Assembly (NCBI GenBank): GCA_002420305.1
Contig: DIHT01000169.1
Location: 34,120-97,098 of the forward strand
DNA: 62,979 bases
Source of the DNA: Akkermansiaceae bacterium UBA5689
GTDB lineage: Bacteria > Verrucomicrobiota > Verrucomicrobiia > Verrucomicrobiales > Akkermansiaceae
Direction of reading: 5' to 3'
Positions within the stretch are counted from its first letter, which is position 1. Every line of letters starts with the position of its first letter. The position numbers were made by a program, and so were the translations under genes. Below, one piece after another: positions 1 through 9,730 of the stretch. Under the pieces are notes generated by a model. That model saw only the letters and a program-made list of their open reading frames with translations. It was not told the DNA's origin and did no database searches.

Positions 1-56
1 CAAAAATCTCGCTTCTATGCCAATCCCTGTAATACTGGTTGTAACCCGGAGAGGAA

Positions 57-1448
57 ATGGCTGGAACTTCCTTAAATCAGAACCTCAATCAATCACAGAC
101 CTTGGCGCCTCAGATGCGCCAGAGTCTGGAGGTTTTACAGGCAAATGCTTTGGAATTGCAGCACCTTCTGCGGCAGTTTATTGAAACTAACCCGGTCCTA
201 GAACACGACCTCGCCTCGGTGTCCCTTGAGGAGCTCGATCCCGGGAGTAGTGACGAGGATCAACCTATTGAGGTTCCTGACGATGATCTGCGTGAACTGG
301 CAATTATGGAACGCCGCACCAGCGGATCAAGCCAGGAAGATGAGGAGCGCAGGGAGCACCTCTACAGCTCCATCGTCGCACCAGAAACACTCCAGCAACA
401 CCTTCTCGGCCAGCTAAACCTCTCCGCACCGTCGCCGGAAGTTCGCCTGGCGGCAATGGCCCTGATCGGCAACATGGATGAGCGAGGCTTCTTTGACGAA
501 CCTCTCAGTGAGGTTGGACGACGGCTTGGCATATCTCTCGAGGAACTGGAACGCGCCAAGACAAGCTTGCAGAGCTTTGACCCCCCAGGGATCGCTGTGG
601 AAGACCTCAGAGAATCTCTTCTCGTTCAACTACACCGCTCGGACCGCCTCAACACCCTGGAGTTTCGCATTGTCGAAAGTCACCTCGGCGATCTCGCGAG
701 TAAGCATTATCCCAAGATTGCCAGCGCACTGGGCGTTGAAGTCGACGACGTGGCCGAAGCGGCCTCCCACATTGCACAACTAGACCCCTCGCCAGGAACC
801 TCTTTTGACCCTTCGGGCAATCCTTATATCGTTCCCGATGTCTCATTCGAACGAAATCAAGAAGGAGAGTGGTCCGCCATACTCACGAATGAGTATCTGC
901 CTCGTCTAAGGCTGAGCACGACCTACAAGGACCTCGTTGCCACCAGCCCCGACCGCAAGCTCAGAAGCTACCTAAGAAACCAGTTGCGCGATGGCCGCAC
1001 CCTCATCAAGGCTCTCGACCAGCGCCAAGCTACCATTCTCGCCATATCCGAGGAAATCATAAGCCGTCAGAAGGAGTTTCTGGCTCGTGGCTCCCGCTTT
1101 CTAAAGCCCCTGACAATGAACGAAATCGCTGAAGTAATTCAGGTCCATCCAGCTACGATATCTCGGGCAGTGGCAGGAAAACATGCTCGCACTCCTCACG
1201 GTGTAATCGAAATGCGTCGTTTCTTCGCATCTGGCTACACCACTACAGGTGGCGATGCCATTTCCAACCAAGGAGTCCGGGAGGCACTACAGGTAATAAT
1301 CGAGAAGGAAAACCGCCAGGAGCCATTTTCAGATTCAGCTATCCAGAAAATTCTTGCCGAACAAGGAGTCAAACTAGCTCGAAGGACTGTCGCAAAATAT
1401 CGTGAACAGCTCAACATCCTGCCAAGCCACCTGAGACGCAGCTTCTAG
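57..1448 (+). CDS. rpoN: RNA polymerase sigma-54 factor RpoN
   Basis: Sigma-54 directs RNA polymerase to -24/-12 promoters that need an AAA+ activator. The 463-residue protein has the expected order: a glutamine- and leucine-rich region I (starting MAGTSLNQNLNQSQTLAPQM) that contacts activators, a short acidic linker at about residues 50-85, the core-binding region, and the C-terminal DNA-binding part ending in an RpoN box (ARRTVAKYRE, residues 441-450) 13 residues from the end. Length is normal for the family. The ATG at 57 follows GGAGAGGAA, a good ribosome binding site. An Mrp gene follows on the same strand after about 190 bases. No sigma-54 activator gene lies in the window. Identification is secure. 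Confidence 0.97.
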   Translation: MAGTSLNQNLNQSQTLAPQMRQSLEVLQANALELQHLLRQFIETNPVLEHDLASVSLEELDPGSSDEDQPIEVPDDDLRELAIMERRTSGSSQEDEERREHLYSSIVAPETLQQHLLGQLNLSAPSPEVRLAAMALIGNMDERGFFDEPLSEVGRRLGISLEELERAKTSLQSFDPPGIAVEDLRESLLVQLHRSDRLNTLEFRIVESHLGDLASKHYPKIASALGVEVDDVAEAASHIAQLDPSPGTSFDPSGNPYIVPDVSFERNQEGEWSAILTNEYLPRLRLSTTYKDLVATSPDRKLRSYLRNQLRDGRTLIKALDQRQATILAISEEIISRQKEFLARGSRFLKPLTMNEIAEVIQVHPATISRAVAGKHARTPHGVIEMRRFFASGYTTTGGDAISNQGVREALQVIIEKENRQEPFSDSAIQKILAEQGVKLARRTVAKYREQLNILPSHLRRSF

Positions 1449-1639
1449 CTTCTCACCATCGCTTGGCTTTCCGGTTCACTGCGAGAAGAACATCTCTCTC
1501 CTCCGGGGCCATAGCAGCACACGACAACTGGCACTGCCTCTCTGCACCAATCCTTATGCCCTGAACAATTTTACGACTTGGGCTGCCGTAACATTTGACA
1601 ACTCAGCCCGGCCTGACCACAAGTCTTTACTTCCAGCGC

Positions 1640-2701
1640 ATGACCGAAGACGCAATCCGAACTGCACTCTCCTCTGTCAGCTACCCGGGCTTCTCCCGAG
1701 ACATTATCTCTTTTGGTCTGGTAAGGTCCGTGTCAATTCAAGGAGACTCTGTCAGGGTTGAGATTCAGGTACAAACCCGGGATCCTAAAATCCCAGAAAA
1801 AATCTTTAAGGACTGCCATGCCGTGCTCGACCAACTTGCAGGCGGAGCGGAAAAGGTCCAGATATCCATCGACGTTCAGGATCCCCCGGGAAGCGCCAAT
1901 ACTCCCGGAGGGGTGGCAGGGAAACAGTCAATTCCGGGCGTAAAGAAAATCATTGCAGTAGCGTCAGGGAAAGGGGGAGTAGGGAAATCCACCGTCTCAT
2001 CAAACCTAGCTATCACTCTTGCAAAGCAAGGATTGAGGGTCGGCCTCTGTGACTGCGATTTATATGGCCCCTCCATCGCTTTGATGTTCGGAGCAGCCGA
2101 CCAGCAACCCATGGCAGACTCCCGGGAGCGCATTATTCCAATTGAAGCACACGGCATCAAGCTGATGTCCATGGGCTTTATCTTGGGAGACAATTCCCCG
2201 GTGATTGTCCGCGGCCCTCTTGCAACCCGTTACACTCAGCAGTTTCTGAAGGAGGTGGCCTGGGGCGAGCTCGACGTCCTGATTCTTGATCTTCCTCCCG
2301 GCACAGGAGACATCCAATTGACCATCGTTCAAACTCTGGCCTTGGATGGAGCCGTTATCGTCACTACTCCGCAAGAAGTCGCTCTGATCGACGCTCGAAA
2401 GGCGATCAGCATGTTTGCCAAGGTCAACGTCAGGATTCTAGGCATTATCGAAAACATGTCGTGGTTCCAGTGCGATCAAGGGAAGCGGTATCACCTTTTC
2501 GGAGAGAATGGAGGACGCCTAGAGGCAGAGCGGCTGGGGGTTCCCCTTCTCGCTGAGATCCCCATTGACCCCGAAACTCGACTACGCTGTGACCAGGGGC
2601 AACCTATCGCTCTTACAGGCCCTGCCGAATCTCATGTCGCAAAGGCCTTCTACAAGGCGAGCCAGTCACTTCTGGCCCAGACGAAGCAAATGAAACCCTA
2701 A
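1640..2701 (+). CDS. mrp: Mrp/ApbC/NBP35-family Fe-S carrier P-loop ATPase
   Basis: Mrp proteins are cytoplasmic ATPases that help assemble or transfer iron-sulfur clusters. From the ATG at 1640 the 353-residue protein has an N-terminal MIP18/DUF59 domain (about 1-85), a linker, then the deviant Walker A motif SGKGGVGKST (109-118) and a Walker B region LDLPPGTGD. I prefer the ATG at 1640 because it begins exactly at the DUF59 domain; a TTG at 1595 in frame would add 15 residues with no family support. Oddity: after ENMSWFQ the usual CxxC that bridges a cluster between subunits is C-D-Q-G, so the second cysteine is missing. The gene is downstream of rpoN and convergent with the DUF1501 gene. 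Confidence 0.93.
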   Translation: MTEDAIRTALSSVSYPGFSRDIISFGLVRSVSIQGDSVRVEIQVQTRDPKIPEKIFKDCHAVLDQLAGGAEKVQISIDVQDPPGSANTPGGVAGKQSIPGVKKIIAVASGKGGVGKSTVSSNLAITLAKQGLRVGLCDCDLYGPSIALMFGAADQQPMADSRERIIPIEAHGIKLMSMGFILGDNSPVIVRGPLATRYTQQFLKEVAWGELDVLILDLPPGTGDIQLTIVQTLALDGAVIVTTPQEVALIDARKAISMFAKVNVRILGIIENMSWFQCDQGKRYHLFGENGGRLEAERLGVPLLAEIPIDPETRLRCDQGQPIALTGPAESHVAKAFYKASQSLLAQTKQMKP

Positions 2702-2776
2702 TGAGCCCAGAGGCCACACGAAGGAACCACTTCCGTATTTCCGATTACAACAGAAAGCCCTGAACGGACCAGTTCT

Positions 2777-4246
2777 CTACGCGAAGAGCTTCTCGACCGC
2801 TTGAGCCTTCACCAACTCACGAGGCTGGTTAAGGTGGTTATACACGATCGTCTCAGGCTCAATCCCCACGCTGTGATAGATCGTGGCCAGCACTTCGCTT
2901 GGGTGAACAGGGAGCTCAATTGGTGCCGATCCGGTCTTATCCGACTTTCCGTGGACATACCCCCTCTTGATACCAGCTCCCCCGATCACAGAAGTATAAC
3001 AATAAGGCCAGTGATCCCGACCGTCTGCACTGTTCCCATTACCAGAAGTGCTAACTCCCTTCTCCGGCGCCCTCCCGAATTCTCCAATCGCAACAACCAG
3101 AGTCTCGTCGAGCATGCCGCGCTCATCCAGATCATCAAAAAGAGTAGCAAGACCTCCGTCCAACATTGGCCCAGACTGGGTCTTCATTCGCTTACTGAGG
3201 TCCTTATGATGATCCCACGAATGATTATCTGAATTCGCCACCTTGGGCCACACTACCTCAACAACTCGTGTTCCTGCCTCCACGAGGCGCCGAGCTAGCA
3301 GACAACTCTGTCCAAAAGTGTTTCGGCCGTAACGATCACGGAGAGAATCCTTCTCCATGTCCAGATCAAAGGCCTCGCGCGCTTTCCCTGAAACGATCAG
3401 GTTCAAAGCCTGGTCGTAGTAATTATCGAGATTGAATTTTTCCACCGCCTTATCGAGGGCTGGCATTTGATCTTCGATAGTCTTCCGCAGTTTTGCTCGC
3501 CTCCTTAGACGGGTTGAAAAGACCTCAGGGCGAAGCTGCAGATCTTCGACATTCAGCCCATCCATCTTGTCTATCTTCATGTCATCCCCGGGCGGATAGA
3601 GATAATAGGGGTCGTAGGCCTTTCCGAGGAAACCCGCTGTGCCACCCTTACCCACGACATTGCTCTCCTGCAGCGGTCGTGGAAGCATAACGAAAGGCAG
3701 CATCGGCTCATCCGTTGGTTTAATCCGAATGATATTTGAACCGAAATTTGGGAAATCCTTAGGCGATGGTGGCTCAAGTTGCCCCGATGGACTGACCTTG
3801 TCCGTCGTATACCCTGTCATGATCTGGTAAATCGCCGCGGTGTGGTTAAATAAGCCGTTTGGCGTATAACTCATCGAGCGAATTGTGGTAAACTTGTCGT
3901 TCACCTTGGCCAGCTTTGGCAAAATTTCAGTGAAATGAACTCCCGGGATCTGGGTGGGAATCGTACTAAACGAAGACCGGATCTTGTCTGGAACATTTTC
4001 CTTGGGATCCCAGAGGTCGAGATGACTCGGCCCCCCCTGAAGATAAATGAGAATCACGCTCTTCGCCTTTCCCCATCCATCTTTGCCTGCATGCGGACTT
4101 CCGGCTGACTGGTCCTGAGCAGCAAGAATGTTATTCAAGCTCATCCCCATCATGCCTGCTCCTCCCACCCGGAGGAAATCACGACGGGTTGACCCTAAAT
4201 GGGAATCACAAAGATCTCGACCTTTCGGCCCTTTAATACGGAACAT
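2777..4246 (-). CDS. DUF1501 family exported protein
   Basis: This 489-residue protein belongs to the DUF1501 family, which is abundant in Planctomycetes and Verrucomicrobia and is structurally related to the alkaline phosphatase/sulfatase superfamily; the reaction is not established. It has a twin-arginine signal near the N-terminus (STRRDFLRVGG, residues about 19-29), typical phrases such as YLQGGPSHLDLWDPK, a conserved NSDNHSWDHH segment and a GEFGRAP motif followed by GRDHWPYC. It sits 51 bases downstream of the giant PSD1 gene on the same strand, the classic PSD1-DUF1501 pairing, so the two are probably co-transcribed and work together in the periplasm. The start ATG gives a complete Tat signal. 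Confidence 0.93.
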   Translation of the reverse strand: MFRIKGPKGRDLCDSHLGSTRRDFLRVGGAGMMGMSLNNILAAQDQSAGSPHAGKDGWGKAKSVILIYLQGGPSHLDLWDPKENVPDKIRSSFSTIPTQIPGVHFTEILPKLAKVNDKFTTIRSMSYTPNGLFNHTAAIYQIMTGYTTDKVSPSGQLEPPSPKDFPNFGSNIIRIKPTDEPMLPFVMLPRPLQESNVVGKGGTAGFLGKAYDPYYLYPPGDDMKIDKMDGLNVEDLQLRPEVFSTRLRRRAKLRKTIEDQMPALDKAVEKFNLDNYYDQALNLIVSGKAREAFDLDMEKDSLRDRYGRNTFGQSCLLARRLVEAGTRVVEVVWPKVANSDNHSWDHHKDLSKRMKTQSGPMLDGGLATLFDDLDERGMLDETLVVAIGEFGRAPEKGVSTSGNGNSADGRDHWPYCYTSVIGGAGIKRGYVHGKSDKTGSAPIELPVHPSEVLATIYHSVGIEPETIVYNHLNQPRELVKAQAVEKLFA

Positions 4247-4297
4247 AGGTTTATTGGAGTGTAGCGAAGGAGCTGGTCCGGCGCTGATTAGGTTATT

Positions 4298-7200
4298 TCA
4301 ATGATTAAACAGGAAAGCCGGGTTATTAATCAATGCCCAAGTGAGATCTTGGGCAGCGGTGAGGCGGAAATTTTTGAGTTGCCCCTCGCTCATCTCCACG
4401 TCTCTGCGAAAACGCACCAGCCGAGGGTCCTCTTCAATTGGAATTTCAGCATATTCTAGGGCTTTTTTGAGCTCCTCCATTTTTTTGTCAGCCGGAATCG
4501 CAGGAAAAGGTCCCTTTGCAGCCCAGAGCCTGTGTTGATACTCTGCGTCTGCCTCCGCGACCCAGCTCCTGAGGAGGCCCAAGTCCATTTCGCTTCGGCT
4601 GGCTGCGTCTTTCTCGACAACCTCCGCGATCCGGGCAGGTAGCCCGGATTCCCAGATCGCAATTCCCGTATGCTTTAGAGGATCAGGGGCGGTTGTTATA
4701 TAGATACGGAATTTACCTAATGGATGACTCTTGAATCTGCAAAGAATCCCGACATTTAGTTTCACTCCCTTGTCAGCGTTGCCAGGAATAGCATCCCTCA
4801 TCTTGAAGACTGCGCGGTGAGGAATCTTGTAGTTTCCTCCACCAATCGCCCAGCCCTTGTTTCCTTCATCGACGTTGCCATCAAAGGTTCGCTTCACGTC
4901 AAAATCCTTCTGGGTGAACGTGGCTCTGGCGTCCCCGAACACAACCGGCATCTCTTTGGATTCCGCTTCCAGCCCCTGCCATCTTGCTTCCACTTCAGTA
5001 ACCACAAAATTCCCGTCCTTACTCAGCCCGGGGCCACCTTTGAAACTCAGATCCGGAACAGCCTCAACTATCAGACCGGTAATATTGGTGATTTTTGTTT
5101 CCAGCGACAACTTGTAATCCAAGGGCCGCTCGCCGCCGGCACCCCGGATTGACCCATCCGCAAGTACTTCGACCTTGGACTTATCCGATGTGGAAACAGA
5201 TTCCGGCCTGAGAAGATGCCACTTCGTTCCTATCTCGCCTTTCATCCGGGCCGCAAAGTCCTTCACCTTCTCCGGAAGAAGAGCCTCATAATCCGCGACT
5301 GCTTTCGTCGAGAGCGCGATCTTTGCCTCCCGCTCAGCCTCCAACCGCTTACGCTCCGCATCATGCTGGGGTTGATAGTCCTGAATGGCTTTTGAGGCCT
5401 TCGTTATGCCTTCCATTCGCTTGGCCTCACGCGCCTTCCGCGTCGGCTCCCACTCCTTCTCCCGCTCCACTAATTCCGCAAGCATCGCTTCGTGATCACT
5501 CTTGATTTCCGTCCAGTTTTTCCTCACAGCCACGATCTCAGACTCGCTCGGCGTCCGGTTAATCACCCTCAGGAAAATTTCAGTAATGAGCTTCTTATCG
5601 TCCTGTTTCTCGGCGACCAGTTTGGCAATGGCATTCTTGGGATCGGCGATCGCGTCTGCGATATCAGGACCACTCAAAAGAGCCATCACCCCACTGAGCT
5701 GAACGTCATTAGCTCGATCACACTCGCACGCACTTTCTCTTGTTGGCCTGCCGAGGGTCGCCAGAAGTCCACTCTTTGTATCCTGTTTCGCATCGATCTC
5801 TTTTGCCTGCAACTTGGGCACAGCACCAGTCACCGCGTAAACCGCATCGTAAAGGACCTCCGCAGGGAGACGCCGCGCTTTCGCGTGCGAGAAGTTGATA
5901 TCATCGTCCTCGTTCCACTTATTGACACCCAACGACAATTGATAAGTCCGGGATTTACACACCTCTGCGATGAGCTTGCGGACGTCAAATCCCTCTCGAA
6001 CAAAGCGATCCGTGAGGTAATCAAGCAACTCCGGATTCGAGGGAGGGTTACCTGCGCGAATATCATCAAGCGGCTCTATCACTCCGGTTCCAAGAAGATA
6101 CCCCCAGATACGATTGGCGTAACTTTTCGCGAAAAACTGGTTATCTCCTGCAGTGAGCCAAGCCGCTAACTCCTCCCGTCTCGTCAGACCTCCGCCCGCT
6201 AGCACTTCAGGATTCTCATGTTTCGCAAGATAAGGAAATGCGGGCTTGGTAATCTGCCCCGTTCGTTCGTGCTTCATCTCACCCTCCCCCGCATCCTTCG
6301 CGATCTCGTAGAGCGGCTTCGCACCCTCCACAGCGGTTCCTCCAATATTCTGTTTAGGCGCATTTTTACCGTCCCTTTCCAGCTTTACCTGGGAGAAGAA
6401 TGCGGCAATTTCATAATACTGATCCTGGGTCCACCTCTCGAAGGGGTGATCGTGACACTTGTTACAATTAAAGCGCGTGGCCAGGAACAAATGGGTGGTG
6501 TTCTCCATGAGCATATCAGGACTGCGATGAATCTTGAAATACGATGCTGGAGGGTTCTCCTTGTTAGATCCCGTAGCGGTAAGAATTTTCCGAACAAAAA
6601 TATCATACGGGGTATTGGCCTCCACCTCTTTCCTGATCCACTCCCGATATATCTTGGCACCTTCTCCACCAAGAAACTTGCTGTTAACCATTAACATGTC
6701 GGCCCACTTATTGGTCCAATGCTGCACGAAATTGGGCGACCCGATCAGGTCATCGATAACCTCTTCCCGCTTTGTCCTGGATTCAGTAGGATCGGCCAGG
6801 AACAACTTCAGCTGCAGGGGTTTAGGTGGAAGCCCGGTTAGATCCAGATAAACCCGGCGTAAAAACTCCTCATCGGTGCACACATCACTAGGCAAAATTT
6901 TCATGCGCTGCCATTTTTCCGCCACCAGCTTGTCGATCTCGCCCCACGCTGGTGGTTCCGCCCATTCGAAACCGCTGCGATCCCCCATGACCGTCAGGGT
7001 AGTGGCAGCATATGCGCCCTCATACCGAGCGAGCACGGGGGCTTCTCCTCTTCGCAGGGTCGTCATCAACCCATAATCGTCATGAATAGCCACATCCTGA
7101 TTGGCACTCTCAAGAAATGACTCCCGAGTCACGTCGCGCGTTGACCCATCAGTGTAAGTGGCTACCACCCTTATCTGCTGCTGACCTCCAACCTCTTGGA

Positions 7201-9439
7201 TGACGGGGTTTTTTGGCGCCACCACAATCGATTTTACAACCGGTTTGGGGTCCTCAAGGTCGGATCCATTGGCTATCCAGTCTCTGATGATCTGATAGTA
7301 TTCGGAGCCGGGCTCAGTCACCTGCTGCCCCTCGTGAGGAACGGCGCCAGTCGCCTTCAGCAGCATCAAACTATCATCGGGAGAGGCGTAATTGACCCGC
7401 CGTCCCGATATGTCATCGCTGAAACCCCTGACGTCGAAAAGAGGGTCGTAGCCACGAAGTGATAATTTGAATCCATTTTTCCCATCCTTGGCCCCGTGAC
7501 ATGTCCCCGCATCACAACCCATCCTGCTAATCACCGGCTTCACGTCGCGGACGTAATCCGGGGCATGCGCCGCTTGAACATTACTCACCCTCACCGGGAC
7601 TTCAACCGTGCTGCCCCCAATCCTCACGGAGAGAACTCCTTCTCCATCCCTGAGAGGCTTGACCTGTCCACGATCACTGACCGTGAGAAGATCACCTGAC
7701 ACCTCCGAGACAACTTGGCGCGTCACATCAACCCGGCCTCCGGTCTTGAGCCTCGCCGTTACCAGAATCTGGGAATAGTGATTTGGCTTAGTGAGCACAA
7801 TCTCTGCAGGGTCCATAACGAGCGCCGATATCTCATCAGCAGAAATGACTCGCTCACTGAGCTCTGCACGCTTCCCTCGCTTCCGATTCAATCTCCTCCG
7901 CTCTGACTTTTCCAACGAGGCAGCAATCTCGCCCCCTCCGACCTTCACAGCGGCTACCTCACGGATCACCTCTCCGCTTTCCACCTCGATGAAACGTACT
8001 CTTCCGTCTGCTCCAGCCACCGCAAGGGTCTTTCCATCGGGCGAGAACGCCAGACAGAAAATTTCTACTCCCGGGACACTGATGGAGTGGAGGGCCGATA
8101 CCTCTCTCGACCAGTAAGCCTCCAGCTTCTGCTTCTCCCCTCCGCTCGGAGTCTTGTTGAAGATCTTTTTAATATCATCGGGAATCGAGCTGTCGTAATC
8201 CGCATTAAAAATCGCTACTGCCCCGTCTCCATCTAGACTACTGACTGCTGCAGCGTGCTTACCCTTTGCATCGAAAGAGACATCCCAGATCCGGCCCGGC
8301 ATCTTGGGGAATTTCCTTACGACGTTGGCATTATCGCCAATCTTCCGGGCTGTCTGTCGCTTCAGACGGAACACCTGAGGTTGTCCATCAGATCCTCCGA
8401 CCAGAACCTCGTCCTTTAGCGGATGACCAGCGACCGTGGCTATTCCCCCTTTCAATGCACCCGGGGTAATCGAGGTCAGGTTATCAATCAGCCTCTCCGT
8501 TTCCACCTCGGTGTGCTTCGCGGTCATATCCCGGCCTACACTGATGACCTGCTTGCCGTCGCGTGAGAATACGGAATCAAGAACCCAGTCGTTGTGCCCA
8601 CCCATGAGAAGGACCTGCTTGCCATCGGTGACCCGGATTGCCCTCAGCGTATTATCGCTACAACCGAACGAAATTAGCGTATTATCCGGAGACCACGCAG
8701 CTCCATAAATCGTATCATAGGTTACCGGGACTGAAATTTTCAAAGCGCGCTTGGCAACATCCCATACCTGCACCTCTCCCATCCTGCCGGGGAGACCTCC
8801 CGTAACAGCCAGCATACTACCGTCCGGAGAGAAGGCGACACTCTCGATTCTCTCGGAGAGTCCGACGAGACGAGCAACCATCGCACCCTCAGCGGCATCC
8901 TGTAAAATCACTTCGTGAAACCCCGCGATAGCCAGCAAAGAACCATCTGGCGAATAGTCCATGGAGGTGACAATCGGGGCGTCGGCGTAAACTGGAGGAT
9001 TCTCCATGTCGTATTTCTGGAAAGCATTCTCCGGAGTATCATCAACAGCTCCCTCGGCAATCCAGCGCCGGATAATGGCGATCTCTGTTTCGTGAAGAGC
9101 CTTATCCCTCGGAGGCATCTCTGCTTTTCCATCTGAATCTGGAGTGATCTGCTCAAGCAGATAACTCTGTTCGGGGCTCCCGGGAGTAACCGCCGCGTCT
9201 CCACTCTCTCCGCCAAGGATCAATCGCTTTACGTCCGTAAGAATGTAGTCTCCCTTGGCCTTGGCTGGCTGGTGACAGCCTTGGCAACTTGCCTGCATCA
9301 GAGGCCGGATATCATTCCAGTAGCTAACCGGACGAGGACCCGATTCTTTGCTGATCTCTTCGCCATGGATAGAGGCGCACTGCACTATCAGGCTGACTGC
9401 CAGAACCTTTAATCGGGAAAGCCCGCGAATCTGTCTCAT
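4298..9439 (-). CDS. Giant PSD1/DUF1549/DUF1553 multihaem protein with WD40 and Ig-like domains
   Basis: An exported protein of about 1713 residues. In order (numbered from an alternative ATG at 9445): signal peptide; PSCyt1-type domain with CQGCH (54-58); WD40-like propeller repeats (about 155-500, repeats of SPDG); a bacterial Ig-like domain (about 545-620); a second haem-type motif CDAGTCH (644-650); another Ig-like domain (about 740-820); DUF1549/PSCyt2 (about 830-1050) with CNKCH (994-998); DUF1553/PSD1 (about 1120-1400); and a C-terminal extension that looks carbohydrate-binding-like. I prefer the ATG at 9439 because a GAGG lies 8 bases upstream of it. Related genes often act with DUF1501 neighbours and are associated with polysaccharide use, but the biochemical role is unproven. 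The domain calls are firm, the function is inference. Confidence 0.92.
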   Translation of the reverse strand: MRQIRGLSRLKVLAVSLIVQCASIHGEEISKESGPRPVSYWNDIRPLMQASCQGCHQPAKAKGDYILTDVKRLILGGESGDAAVTPGSPEQSYLLEQITPDSDGKAEMPPRDKALHETEIAIIRRWIAEGAVDDTPENAFQKYDMENPPVYADAPIVTSMDYSPDGSLLAIAGFHEVILQDAAEGAMVARLVGLSERIESVAFSPDGSMLAVTGGLPGRMGEVQVWDVAKRALKISVPVTYDTIYGAAWSPDNTLISFGCSDNTLRAIRVTDGKQVLLMGGHNDWVLDSVFSRDGKQVISVGRDMTAKHTEVETERLIDNLTSITPGALKGGIATVAGHPLKDEVLVGGSDGQPQVFRLKRQTARKIGDNANVVRKFPKMPGRIWDVSFDAKGKHAAAVSSLDGDGAVAIFNADYDSSIPDDIKKIFNKTPSGGEKQKLEAYWSREVSALHSISVPGVEIFCLAFSPDGKTLAVAGADGRVRFIEVESGEVIREVAAVKVGGGEIAASLEKSERRRLNRKRGKRAELSERVISADEISALVMDPAEIVLTKPNHYSQILVTARLKTGGRVDVTRQVVSEVSGDLLTVSDRGQVKPLRDGEGVLSVRIGGSTVEVPVRVSNVQAAHAPDYVRDVKPVISRMGCDAGTCHGAKDGKNGFKLSLRGYDPLFDVRGFSDDISGRRVNYASPDDSLMLLKATGAVPHEGQQVTEPGSEYYQIIRDWIANGSDLEDPKPVVKSIVVAPKNPVIQEVGGQQQIRVVATYTDGSTRDVTRESFLESANQDVAIHDDYGLMTTLRRGEAPVLARYEGAYAATTLTVMGDRSGFEWAEPPAWGEIDKLVAEKWQRMKILPSDVCTDEEFLRRVYLDLTGLPPKPLQLKLFLADPTESRTKREEVIDDLIGSPNFVQHWTNKWADMLMVNSKFLGGEGAKIYREWIRKEVEANTPYDIFVRKILTATGSNKENPPASYFKIHRSPDMLMENTTHLFLATRFNCNKCHDHPFERWTQDQYYEIAAFFSQVKLERDGKNAPKQNIGGTAVEGAKPLYEIAKDAGEGEMKHERTGQITKPAFPYLAKHENPEVLAGGGLTRREELAAWLTAGDNQFFAKSYANRIWGYLLGTGVIEPLDDIRAGNPPSNPELLDYLTDRFVREGFDVRKLIAEVCKSRTYQLSLGVNKWNEDDDINFSHAKARRLPAEVLYDAVYAVTGAVPKLQAKEIDAKQDTKSGLLATLGRPTRESACECDRANDVQLSGVMALLSGPDIADAIADPKNAIAKLVAEKQDDKKLITEIFLRVINRTPSESEIVAVRKNWTEIKSDHEAMLAELVEREKEWEPTRKAREAKRMEGITKASKAIQDYQPQHDAERKRLEAEREAKIALSTKAVADYEALLPEKVKDFAARMKGEIGTKWHLLRPESVSTSDKSKVEVLADGSIRGAGGERPLDYKLSLETKITNITGLIVEAVPDLSFKGGPGLSKDGNFVVTEVEARWQGLEAESKEMPVVFGDARATFTQKDFDVKRTFDGNVDEGNKGWAIGGGNYKIPHRAVFKMRDAIPGNADKGVKLNVGILCRFKSHPLGKFRIYITTAPDPLKHTGIAIWESGLPARIAEVVEKDAASRSEMDLGLLRSWVAEADAEYQHRLWAAKGPFPAIPADKKMEELKKALEYAEIPIEEDPRLVRFRRDVEMSEGQLKNFRLTAAQDLTWALINNPAFLFNH

Positions 9440-9591
9440 GAACATAACCTCGAAAGGAAAAATGTGACACTCCGGGGGTGACCTGACAAGACAACCATCC
9501 TGAATTACTCTCTTCAGGCGACGACAGAACCTTGCAACCCTGTTACCTTGCTAGACCCATTGTGAACATCTCCTTCCAACCCCCCCTACGA

Positions 9592-9620
9592 GAGTCATAA
9601 TTGTCTGGCTGTGAGTCATA
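9592..9620. repeat. GAGTCATA direct repeat, 21-bp spacing
   Basis: GAGTCATA occurs at 9592-9599 and again at 9613-9620, start to start 21 bases, or two helical turns. It lies between the divergent PSD1 gene and the four-gene metal operon, about 110 bases upstream of the latter. Tandem half-sites with this spacing are typical of transcription factor binding, but the motif matches no regulator that I know. The rest of this intergenic region shows nothing clear. Confidence 0.3.
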
Positions 9621-9730
9621 TTCGCGATCTAGTGGGAAACATTAAAGGCTAGTAGGAGAAAGACCACCGATCTTGATCCTCTCAACACTACCGCTTAGGT
9701 TTGGCGCAGATTAATGGCTCATTGGAGGGA

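Noticed and set aside
1531..1550. Possible sigma-54 promoter (TGGCAC...TGC) between rpoN and mrp
   Set aside because: GG and GC elements are 12 bases apart instead of 10.
5492..6169. Open frame of 225 codons on the plus strand inside the PSD1 gene
   Set aside because: It is opposite a well supported domain, lacks any motif and has the composition of an antisense shadow.
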